Shown: in pieces, positions 55,094-64,000 of the stretch
Position numbering within the stretch: the stretch's first letter is position 1
Layout: the number at the start of each line of letters is the position of its first letter
Assembly (NCBI GenBank): GCA_015501595.1
Contig: JADNRX010000170.1
Location: 1-64,000, forward strand
Source: Hymenopellis radicata
Lineage: Eukaryota; Basidiomycota; Agaricomycetes; Agaricales; Physalacriaceae
Reading direction: 5' to 3'
DNA: 64,000 nucleotides
Notes under the pieces: model-generated
Told to the model about the DNA's origin: nothing
What the model saw: only the letters and a program-made list of their open reading frames with translations
The model's database searches: none
Position numbers and translations under genes: made by a program

Positions 55094-56525
55094 CTAAAAG
55101 TCTTTCCAGTCATCGTCCCAGTCATCCTTCTTCTTGTTCGCAGCTGCGGGAGCGTTGTTCGTCTGCGCAGTGGTCGCACCAGCCTGACTGTACTGCCCAA
55201 AGAATGCATCGTCGTCCTCGTGGTCATGATACAGCGCAGACGTCTCGCCATCATACCCCTGCGGAACACTACCATATCCTGCATGACTCGGACCACCAAT
55301 GCGGTCTCGCACTCCGCCTACAACGCCTCCTACACTTTCCGCGACATCAACACCAAACTGATTCTTCGACCACTGATTCGCCGACGAACCAACAATCGCA
55401 GCGCGCTTCTGTGCCTCTGACAGATACCCACGAACATTCGATTGGAGTGTAGGGTCTGACACCTTCTCCATCCCAGGTTGTATCACGTTCTCGTTCACTG
55501 CACGCGATGCACCAACCACTGCCGCCGAGAAGAGCGACCATCCTTTACTCAGGGCGGCCATGGGGTTATCTTGAAGTTCATTGAACGTGGGAGCAGATGC
55601 AGAAGAAAGGCCATAGGATGGATGACTTGACGGCGAAGGCGTACTTCCAAAGCCCTGGTACCGGCCACCTTGAGAGGGAGGCAAGTTATCCGGACGTGAG
55701 GCGTTCACGCTGCCAAGACCTGAGAAATACGTCTCGTTAGCCGCCTTTTGGTCGCTTCCGATATCAGGAGTCCCCCGTGGAGATGCGTTGAAAGATGCCG
55801 GAGAAGACGAATCGCTGCGTAGGGAACTACCGGTCATCGCTCTGCTTGAGGTACGCGACTTCCGGAGCCCTTGCGACGACGGAAGTGTAGGTGATGTGGG
55901 ATTGGTAGATGGCGTGGGAGGCGATGGACTCCATTCCTGTCCCGCCAGCATACTATCCAGCTATTCGAGTGCTAAATACGCGCCGGAATGCCGGAAATAC
56001 GTAGAGACCGCATACCTTTTGGCGATACTGTGTTGCAGCCCAACAATGATACGTTTCATGTGGACTTAGGCCGTCGCTGTAGCCGCCGTAGTCGACGGGT
56101 TGGTAGGCACGCATAAATTCGCGGAAGAGTTTGTTCCCGCCAAGCTGTTTGTCGGGCTTGTTACGCTCTATCTTCGGATTCGAGCCGAGTAAACCCACCT
56201 GCATGCGTTTGATCTGTTCTTCTTGCCACGTATCCATTGATATTGAGCGGACGAAGCTGTGAGGGCTGTCAGCTCGTCGTTGCGCCCCATACGCTGGGGG
56301 ACCCGCCTAATGTGCACGCCAAAGCCGCGATGGACGCCTGCGCATTGCAAACATATGAATACTGCGAAACTGTTGCCAGGTCAGGAAGATTAAAAGTCAA
56401 TAATAGTCCTACCTGAGGGATGCCCACTGCGGGTTCGGATTGGAACAGTCTGCGCAAATTTTGTTCCCAAGGTCTTCACGTCGCACGAGCTCCTGCAAAA
56501 TCTTCTTGGCCTCGACCTGGTTCAT
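55094..56525 (-). CDS. GCS1: ADP-ribosylation factor GTPase-activating protein (ArfGAP1/Gcs1)
   Basis: GTPase-activating protein for Arf1 at the Golgi, controlling COPI coat release. It starts MNQVEAKKILQELVRREDLG, then the C4 zinc finger CADCSNPNPQWASLSFAVFI-CLQC (CX2CX16CX2C) and the catalytic Arg in GVHRGFGVHISFVRSISMD. Then follow MQVGLLGSNPKIERNKPDKQ, YHCWAATQYRQKLDSMLAGQ and a Ser/Pro-rich tail with possible lipid-packing segments (MAALSKGWSLFSAAVVGASR; QWSKNQFGVDVAESVGGVVG). It ends DDWDDDWKDF, a WxxF-like coat-binding motif. The intron at 56306-56257 starts with GC; no GT in the required phase exists nearby. Starts at ATG 56525. Intact. Confidence 0.92.
56257..56306 (-). other. GC-AG intron in the ArfGAP gene
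   Basis: On the minus strand ...GTGCACATTAG|GCGGGT...CCTCACAG|CTTCGTCCG gives GVHISFVRSISMD, an exact family match. The GT two bases in is out of phase. Length 50 nt. Confidence 0.78.
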
Positions 56526-58347
56526 GATGGCGGGAAACAACGTGCTCGGCCCGACTACCCCGATCATGAGCTTGTTCTTGACCATCACCACGATGCTCCT
56601 CATTGTATTGGTGCCTTCAAAAGAAGTACCGACTTGAAATAGGTGCTACACTAGAGATATCTGCCTTGGCATCTACAAGGATACATGCTCATCCACGTCC
56701 TCGACGCGCCACGTGCTAGACAGTTTTGTTCTTACAAACTTCGCGGGCAGATGTTCTTGTATCCTCTCCTATATTGTGCTCTGTTGTGTCCTCGAGTTCA
56801 AACTGTCGCGGGGGATCGCATTTGCTGCCTATTTCGACCTTACGAATCACGTATCACCTTGTCATGTTTGTCAACATACCTTAGCCTATCCAGCAAACCG
56901 CTGACAGAAAACGGAAACAGGTCCTCTTTCTCCGGAGGTCATCCTCGGACTAAAACGGGAAGGGTCAAAGACGCCCTGCCGCTATCACCATGGTGTACTT
57001 ATAGTCGCCGCGCCTCGCCGTCAAATGATCCCACGACCGATTGGACCGAGATCCACACTCCTCCCCACGTAACGCATCATCGCGATCTCGTCGGACGACG
57101 CCACAAGACTCGGCCACTCAAGCGCTGAACGTCACTGGTTCTCCTTTCAGTAGCGTCTAATTTGCATCGGAGATCTGTTTCTGGCTCTTTAGTACCCGAG
57201 CCTCCGGTCACCGTGTCAGTTTTTCACCACCGGCGTTTTCTTCAACTGTAGACGCCCAGTAGGCACCCGCTCAAGAACGGAACGTCCGAAGCAACGGTAT
57301 GTCTTGCTCCGTGTCCGAGTTGGATGTCGGATTTCAGTTAAACCTGAATTTCTTACGAGGTGTAGATCCGTCATGCTAATTCTCAGTGGTCACAGTGGTG
57401 GAAACAATAGAGAGCTGTGCTTTGTCACCATCCCTGATTATGGTAAGAGAACTTCGAGATAAACACTGCCTGCCACTCTGATAACAGATTCTGTCATGCA
57501 GTAAGCACTCTTCGATCTTGCACTCTTTTGAGTGAAGAAGCCGAAGCGTTGAAATAATAGCCCACTTGCAAAACCATCATATCTCATGCATGACACCAGA
57601 CTAGCTTCTTTTCCTGGGACTGGCTATGCCATCTCTGTAATCTCGGAATGCGCAGTGCCACAAGAGGCGTCTGCAGGTATATGCGTGGTATCTATCTACC
57701 GCGCTCATTGAATCCTGCAAAGCGCACGTCTCATAGTTGCGTGTCATTGCACCTGATGGTCCCTTTCTGTCTATTCCCTGAAAACTCCCGGGTTTCCTCG
57801 AAGAGTCCCCCGAATCATGGAGCCACATTTCCGTGTTGCAACCGATGTGGCGCGGTCAGGCTCATGCCACACTAGTACGCGTTATCCTGCAGCCTGGTAT
57901 GAATCGTCTACAATGACCGTTCGCCGTTCGCCGCGGATTTTTTGTTTTGATGTGGGTTTATAGCACGTTTTCTCACCGCTAGCCTTGATACCCGCGCCTC
58001 TTATTCTGTTATGGCGCAGTAAGTTCTTCATTGAATTATTGTCCAATCTCCGGACATTTGCTGCTCGAAACATGTGAGTCCGTAAACAGTCTTTCTATGA
58101 CATGAAGCAAGTACTGCATGGCCAAGTAAAATTATTATCTCAATTGAGAAGTAGCGGAGTCTACTTTGAAGACTGAGCAAAGCTTTGAATGCCTTACGAG
58201 CGCCTCAACTTCTATGCTGCGCTCTCAACTATTTGTGGCGCACCAATCAAACCATTTCCAGTGGATTGATAGATAAGATAGCTCACAATTTGACAATCGA
58301 ATCTAATCACGATTAGATAAAACTTTTTCCTTCCACCATCATCGTCA
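56526..58347. other. Long gap, no gene recognised
   Basis: About 1.8 kb with only short motif-less frames on both strands. It includes the ArfGAP and Las1 promoters. It is the longest stretch of the window without any supported gene and could hide a non-coding RNA or a short uncharacterised gene. Confidence 0.4.
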
Positions 58348-59980
58348 ATGGCACCTCGCCTTCCCCGACGTGTTCCTTGGACATCAATCGCAGAGTTGGA
58401 GCAGCTCTGCTCCTGGATATTCACAGACGAAAATGATCTCGATGCCAAAGTCATGGCTGTCCAAAAGGTTTCTCCAGTCTACATGATGAACAAGTCAACA
58501 ACCAACATTTTTTGCAGATTTCGGCTTGGAAAACCATAACATCGCTGCCACATGCGATTGATGCTACGTTCTCTTTACTCGTTGTGATAATCGAGGATAA
58601 AATGCCCAAACAATCCTCATTCTCCTTCTCCTTGCGTCAAAATTATGCCGCCGCTATCATTCGACTTGTGAACGGTCTCGTGGACCCCTTGCAGTCGGGG
58701 GCATATGCCAGGTCAATAGCGTCGATATCAGACCAACTAGGCCTTCCATTATGGCTTGTAGAACTCCGACATGCTGCTACGCATGAAGACTTACCTAGCT
58801 TGGAGTTATTGCAAGAAGGCGCGCGACAGGTGCATCATATCTATTTTAACTACGCGCAGAAACCTTAAATGTGCGCAGTCTATGGTGTGGCTCTTCCAGA
58901 ACTACTGGCTCCCTGCCATCAGTCCGTATACCGCTCCTAAAACATCCCCCACTCTTCGATCTCTGGCACCAGTATTGAAGGAGTACAAACGCTTGCTCAA
59001 GGCGACGACGAGAGACCACTCATTGAAATCCGTGCATCAGCAGTCCATTACCAAGGTCGTCAGGGAAGTCGAACGATGGTTGGGCGAAGCCAAAGTAGCC
59101 GCAGATCTCGAGTGGAAAGGCGGCGACAACGATTCCAAGGAAAACTTTGCCCTGGAGAAGCTCTCTGATGAACTATTGCAAAAGGGTATCCTGGTGCCTT
59201 TATCGAAGAAGTATGTACCTTTGCCTCCTCCCGAGCACTCGCGCGAACCTAATAATGTGATTATCAGAAAACGAATATTTCCTTCGGATACGTTCCATCC
59301 TCCGCCGAATGCGGTGGATATATGGTCACCGCTTATTCTCCAAATGCACGCGTTACATCCAGACTTCTGCAGTGTCCTTGTCGAGCGCATGATGACGCTG
59401 CTTTTATCGGATTCAGTTTTAGTGGATGAAGGTACCAGGTCAGCCACCTATGACGCTTGTGTCGCCCGCTGGGCAATGTGGGTTGTGGAATCGTGCCAGA
59501 CTGGAAATCCAGAAAGCAACATGAAGAGGGAGACTATAGTCTCCCTCATATCGGCCCTTGGTCCGAAGATGCCTTCGTCAAAAGCAGTGTGGGTGCCTAT
59601 TGTTGCTCCTGCCGCGGTACTGACAAGTACTCAGTGTGATGCAGTTCCTACAGGCTCTTTGTGCTGGTGAAGAACAGTACGAGACTGCACTGACATACCT
59701 ATCCTCACAAGATACACATTCCACTGTACGTGCGCGCCCTTGTCCAGATCGTGCTAACTCATCTTCGCCCTAGGCATGGCAGTCGGACGATATATCTGTT
59801 ATGGTCAAACGCCTCGAAGAACTGCTCAGTTCCACTGTTGACGAAGTTGCTGGAGTTGACACAACAGATTCTATCTCGATGAGCGTGGACATGCCCGGTG
59901 ATGTTTTACCACCAGGCTGGACTTTGCTTGACAATTCGAGATGGAAACCTTGTCCACTTGGCGTTCATTCTGTCGCATAA
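58348..59980 (+). CDS. LAS1: Las1, pre-rRNA ITS2 endonuclease
   Basis: HEPN-type nuclease that, with Grc3, cuts ITS2 during 60S ribosome maturation in the nucleolus. It starts MAPRLPRRVPWTSIAELEQL, then CSWIFTDENDLDAKVMAVQK, ISAWKTITSLPHAIDATFSL, RQNYAAAIIRLVNGLVDPLQ and SGAYARSIASISDQLGLPLW. The catalytic HEPN motif is RHAATHEDLPSL (RxxxxH). A longer helical region follows (WLFQNYWLPAISPYTAPKTS, LHPDFCSVLVERMMTLLLSD). The C-terminus is WQSDDISVMVKRLEELLSST then PGWTLLDNSRWKPCPLGVHS. Four introns fit by phase, including the one at about 59590-59645 with a gtgtgg donor. Starts at ATG 58348. Intact. Confidence 0.9.
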
Positions 59981-60151
59981 AGGCTTTCGACCTCTGTCCG
60001 AAGAAACAGCTTCGAGACGGGTGGTAGGACGCGAACTTCCGAGGCTCCCTTCATTTTGGTGCGGTGGTAATGCGGTGGTAAAAAATACAGTGGTACAGTG
60101 GTATGCTACATCGGGGGTACGCGTCCATTGATAGATGCAAATAAATAGAGC

Positions 60152-61216
60152 TCATAGGATATCAGTAGGAACCCATTTGAAAGCCTGTCAAACGATTGAG
60201 GTGATGATCATATCTCGAAGAGAGGAGCTTACAACGAGATCGATATTCAAGTCAAGGTAGTCACGGACAGCGATGATGTCCCCAGTGTAGTAAATTCGCT
60301 CGTCGTGGACGAAGATGTGAGTCACAGGGTGCGCTGCAAAGTCCATTAGCCTTCGACGAGTGAAGTATTTCGGGAGTGCAACTCACTGCCATCAGAGTTC
60401 GTCCAATGAACGAAGATTTCATCTGATTTGGGTTCCAAAGAGAACTGGCATATGCGTCGGTCATTGCGAACGACATGAAGGGAACGAGGAGGCTCACAAC
60501 AGTAATCTCCAATGACGTTCCAGCGTTGGGATCCCGAATGAGGGAATTGGCGGGATATGTTGTCACCGACGTAGTCCGTGCGATGTGGAAACTATTGAGA
60601 TAGCGGTTAGAGACTAGCCAAGCGACGCGGCTGGTGGCCTACTTCTTCGAGCCGGGACCAAGACTGTCACCGAAGAGACCTACGGCGATGCACATCCGTT
60701 CATGTCTTTCCTGCAACAGGTAGAGGTCAAGGTCCGACACTACTTAGTTTAAGTGGAAGCGTACAATATCATAGAGGTCTCCGCCAGAGCCATGCGCACG
60801 ATAGATATACGTGGCTGCTTCTTCCTCAGAGGAAACAACTCGGTGACTACTGACATAGCCAATCAATCGCCCTCGCACGGATCCTTCGTAGATGGCAACA
60901 TGGCCTGCGGAAGACCACTTGGGAGTTGACGAGGCTTTACAGAAAGATGAGGGTGCACTTCTAGGATGCAGAAAATGAAGCACTTACAATAAGGCTTATC
61001 AAGACTTCCGTCGTTCAGATGAGATGTATATGGTGGTGGTCCTCCCAGAACCGCTTGGTGCTGCGGCATGTCCTGTATCTGCGTAGGAGGTCGATCTATG
61101 CGCTGATTCCGCAGGAGTGACAATTTGTTGGATGTGTAGTCGCCGGCAATGGGTGATGCATGAGACAGAGGAAGAGCCAGAGTAAGGAGAGTGTAAAGGG
61201 CGAATGTGAGTTGCAT
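60152..61216 (-). CDS. Secreted protein of unknown function
   Basis: Signal peptide MQLTFALYTLLTLALPLSHA, then a Pro/Gln-rich stretch (RIDRPPTQIQDMPQHQAVLG). The next exons read TPKWSSAGHVAIYEGSVRGR and LIGYVSSHRVVSSEEEAATY with IYRAHGSGGDLYDI, suggesting a beta-rich domain. After more introns come GLFGDSLGPGSKKF and THIFVHDERIYYTGDIIAVR, then DYLDLNIDLVAFKWVPTDIL at the C-terminus. The last exon follows a gtaagc...gacag intron. About six introns. No family recognised; few Cys, so not a typical small cysteine-rich effector. Starts at ATG 61216. Confidence 0.68.
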
Positions 61217-61610
61217 ATTGAGTACGATATGTCAAGGAGACTCTAAGCCAAGGAGATAGGGAATCAAAAGTAGGTTCTAAATGTCCGTGTGATCCAGAGG
61301 CTTTATATACCAAGGATTCGGCGAATTTGCAAGGTGTCAAAGTGGATTTATTTAAGCGCCTGACATGTCACTCGTGAGTGGAAATAAATGCGCGCGCCGC
61401 CGGGCTGAATCCTGTATCTACGCGTAAGAGGAGACGTTTCAAGTCCATTCATCTCAATTGCCCTTTGAAATGCGCGCGGGTAGGCTGCAAAAGGTTGCTG
61501 TGATGATCGTCGAAGAAGAGATAGTGGCGTTTTCCGATCAATTCAAACTCGGATCCGGAGGCTTTACCCCGCTGATGCCATAGTTCTCGACCTCGTCATC
61601 AACCAACAAC
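61217..61610. promoter_or_regulatory. Divergent region, secreted protein / MCC beta
   Basis: About 390 bp between divergent starts. Contains two gcgcgc-type runs (61390-61400 and 61470-61480). No gene seen. Confidence 0.4.
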
Positions 61611-63860
61611 ATGAATATTGCCGGGACCTCAGTTCGTCGTACGAGCCATACTTTTCGACAACGACGAGCACAATGTCTGCGACTGTATCACGCGTCTGTT
61701 CTTCCCTCGCTACTGTCGACCACGTCACCGGAATTCACTGCCAAAGCAGAGTCGATGGAGGCTCTTATTGCAGATTTTGAGGCGAAGACGGAAGAGGCCA
61801 GGCTTGGAGGCGGGTCCAAGGCCTCAGAGCGAATGATTAGCAAGGGAAAGAAGCTTCCCAGAGAGCGGTAGGTGTCGATTTCTTCGCGTCATTCGCCTGC
61901 TGAACGTCTTGGTAGGTTAAGCCTTCTATTAGATCCGCATACACCATTTCTAGAACTATCTCCTCTTGCTGCTCATGATGTATATCCTGGACAGAGTATC
62001 CCTGGAGCCGGACTCATTACCGGCATAGGGAGGATCTCGGGGCGAGAATGCATGATAGTGGTTAACGACGCCACGGTGAAGGGCGGAGTTTATTTTCCAC
62101 TCAGTGTGCGTCGTCAGCGCGTCTCATACTTGAAACGCGTTCTGACTTCTCTGCAGGTCAAGAAACAACTTCGCGCTCAGGAGATTGCGCGTGAACACGG
62201 CCTGCCATGTGTCTACATAGGTACACCTACTATGATTGAATTCACCTTGTTCTCATCGTGTCAAAGTTGAATCGGGAGGGGCTGCACTTCCACACCAAGC
62301 CAATGTTTTCCCCGACAAGGAGCATTTCGGGCGCATTTTCTACAACATGGTGCGTATTCTCCTTACTTGGCGACCTAAAATAACCTCGACGCGATTGTAG
62401 GCTCAGATGTCAGCCTTAGGAATACCACAGATCGCCTCCATCCACGGCATATCCGTGGCCGGCGGCGCCTATGTTCCGGCCATGGCAGACGAGAATATCA
62501 TAGTCCAGAATCAAGGTCGGATATTCCTTGCAGGACCTCCTCTTGTCAAGGCGGCAACAGGAGAAGAAGTCGATGACGAGACTCTTGGCGGTGGCATGAT
62601 GCATTCTAGCGAGAGTGGCGTCACGGACCACTTGGCCCGTGACGACGAGCATGCCATCAATATCACTAGGAGCGTCGTTGGTGACTTGGGACGTGCGGGA
62701 TGGACTCCTGTTCCAGTTAGTGGACGGTCACATGGTTACACGCTTGCTGAGTGCTCTGTAGCCCCCGGTCGAACCTCAAGACCCGCTTTATCCTTCTTCC
62801 GATTTACATGGAATTGTTGGTACAGATGTACGGCAAGGTTTCGATATGCGCGATGTTATTTCTCGCATCGTTGACGGAAGTCGTTTGCGGGAGTTCAAGA
62901 AGGAGTACGGTCCGACAATAATCACCGTGAGTAACCTAAACGTAGTGCAATAGCCCGTGATGACAAGAGTCTTTGTTAGGGTTTCGCGCACATACACGGT
63001 TATGAAGTTGGAATAGTCGCCAATAATGGCATACTATTCTCGCCCTCAGCGTTGAAAGCGACTCACTTCATTCAGTCTTGCTCACAAAGACAGATTCCTC
63101 TCTTGTTCTTGGTCAATGTGACCGGTACGGGGAAAAATAACTGAAGCTTCTAGCAACTCGCTAAATTTCCCCTGCACATTCAGGTTATATGGTCGGCTCC
63201 AAGGCTGAGCGTGGTGGAATTGCGAAGGACGGCAAGTCTTCCAATTCATGTGATGCTTTGCATATTGTCTAAAGCCTTTCAGGTGCCAAGATGGTCCGCG
63301 CAGTGGCGTGTGCTGACGTTCCTAAGCTTACCGTTGTCGTGGGCGGTAGCTTTGGTGCTGGAAATTACGGTGAGAAGTTTTCGTGCTTACAGTTTCTTTC
63401 CTATTCACGGACGGTTCGCTATAGGGATGTCTGGAAGAGCTGTGAGTGTCCAGTATAATTGTCGTGCACAGAAATTCAATGCTAGATATAGTACTCGCCG
63501 AGATTCCTTTGGATGTGGCCCAACGCGAAAGTATCAGTGATGGGTTCTGCCCAGCTCTCGCAAGTCATGGCTTCCGTTTCAAAGTAAGGACTCCGTTATC
63601 ACCACTCATTAGGAAATATCTAACAGTCTGACAGGGATCCGTCTCAGCATTCATCTTTGAAGTCAGAGATTGAAGAACAATCCACGGCTCTGTATTCCAC
63701 GGCGCGCCTTTGGGACGATGGTATCATTAAACCGACGGACACAAGGGATGTTGTTGGATTGGGACTAGCCTTAGCATCCAGGCGTCCACCATATGGTTCA
63801 CGCCGGGGATCGACTACTTGGGACGGTGACGGGAAGGGTTTTGGAGTCTTCAGGATGTAG
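61611..63860 (+). CDS. mccB: Methylcrotonyl-CoA carboxylase, beta subunit
   Basis: Mitochondrial carboxyltransferase subunit that carboxylates 3-methylcrotonyl-CoA in leucine breakdown. It starts [20 protein letters not shown] (Arg/Ser-rich presequence). Then follow [60 protein letters not shown] and [40 protein letters not shown] ends the N-domain. The C-domain has [73 protein letters not shown] and [20 protein letters not shown]. The end is [29 protein letters not shown] and MSGRA favour MCC over propionyl-CoA carboxylase. About ten introns; the one at 63232-63282 has a GC donor. Intact. Confidence 0.93.
63232..63282 (+). other. GC-AG intron in the MCC beta gene
   Basis: GAAGGACG|GCAAGT...CTTTCAG|GTGCCAAG gives [15 protein letters not shown], fully conserved in the family. 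The donor matches the GC consensus G|GCAAGT. The GT at 63236 is out of phase. Length 51 nt. Confidence 0.85.
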
Positions 63861-63879
63861 ATATATGTACCTCTTGTAG

Positions 63880-63988
63880 GTAGACGCCTCCAAGCGTTCT
63901 GAATACTTAGTCTACGAGGCCACAGCTTCAGCACGGCAAGCTGCCGTTGATGATTGAAGAACTCTCGCGTGGCTGGATCAGTGTCCAA
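63880..63988 (-). CDS. Possible 3' coding block of a gene running off the right edge
   Basis: Minus-strand frame reading LDTDPATREFFNHQRQLAVL and KLWPRRLSIQNAWRRLPTRG looks protein-like and is open towards the window end. It continues antisense into the MCC gene, so its true 3' end is unclear. No ATG and no recognised family. Confidence 0.25.
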
Positions 63989-64000
63989 GATCTAAATCAG

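Noticed and set aside
60059..60110. Short GGTGGTA/GTGGTA runs as a regulatory array
   Set aside because: Only a few irregular copies between convergent genes; low-complexity noise is the simpler reading.
1..64000. tRNA, rRNA, CRISPR arrays or bacterial-type operators
   Set aside because: No cloverleaf-type A/B box pairs, rRNA-like blocks or regular spaced repeats were seen. A tRNA scan would be needed to exclude tRNAs fully.

Overview
The window is nuclear DNA of a filamentous basidiomycete, most likely an Agaricomycete. Genes lie close together on both strands and are cut by many introns of about 45-60 nt with GT..AG ends. The gene set fits: a VelB-type velvet regulator, a PIN-like auxin efflux carrier, a two-HMG-box protein resembling the mushroom cap-expansion factor exp1, and a secreted intradiol dioxygenase. 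There are no bacterial operons, rRNA genes or CRISPR arrays, and I found no convincing tRNA. Coding spans below run from start codon to stop codon and include introns. Exon joins were worked out by eye from splice signals, reading phase and family motifs.

Layout. 0-9.6 kb: glycogen branching enzyme (-), auxin efflux carrier (+), Rad4/XPC repair protein (+), followed by a decayed copy of the 3' end of the auxin carrier. 10-13.4 kb: an alpha/beta hydrolase (-) and COP9 signalosome subunit 1 (+) whose start codons are only 65 bp apart. 14.4-17.8 kb: a CASTOR-like ACT protein, a PPIH-type cyclophilin and a small membrane protein. 19.2-22.5 kb: a poorly understood stretch in which two coding blocks flank about 1.7 kb of decayed, repeat-bearing DNA. 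22.6-31.7 kb, all minus: secreted intradiol dioxygenase, Dal5-type MFS transporter, an uncharacterised acidic protein and a membrane-anchored SDR. 32-36 kb: a large Ser/Pro-rich protein. 36.5-45.1 kb: CAP/PR-1 secreted protein, prefoldin subunit 2, complex I subunits NDUFS8 and NDUFA13, and an INO80F-domain protein. 45-64 kb: HMG-box regulator, GNAT acetyltransferase, PPR protein, VelB, ArfGAP, Las1, an unknown secreted protein and the beta subunit of methylcrotonyl-CoA carboxylase.

Most genes are core housekeeping functions with no operon logic. The main shared feature is divergent gene pairs with very short shared promoters (65 bp and 126 bp). The dioxygenase and the MFS transporter next to it could form a small aromatic-acid use module, but this is inference.

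The most unusual signals are in RNA processing: a 3-nt exon in the cyclophilin, a 5-nt exon carrying the presumed iron-ligand tyrosine codon of the dioxygenase, a start codon split by an intron in NDUFA13, and four introns that appear to use GC instead of GT donors.
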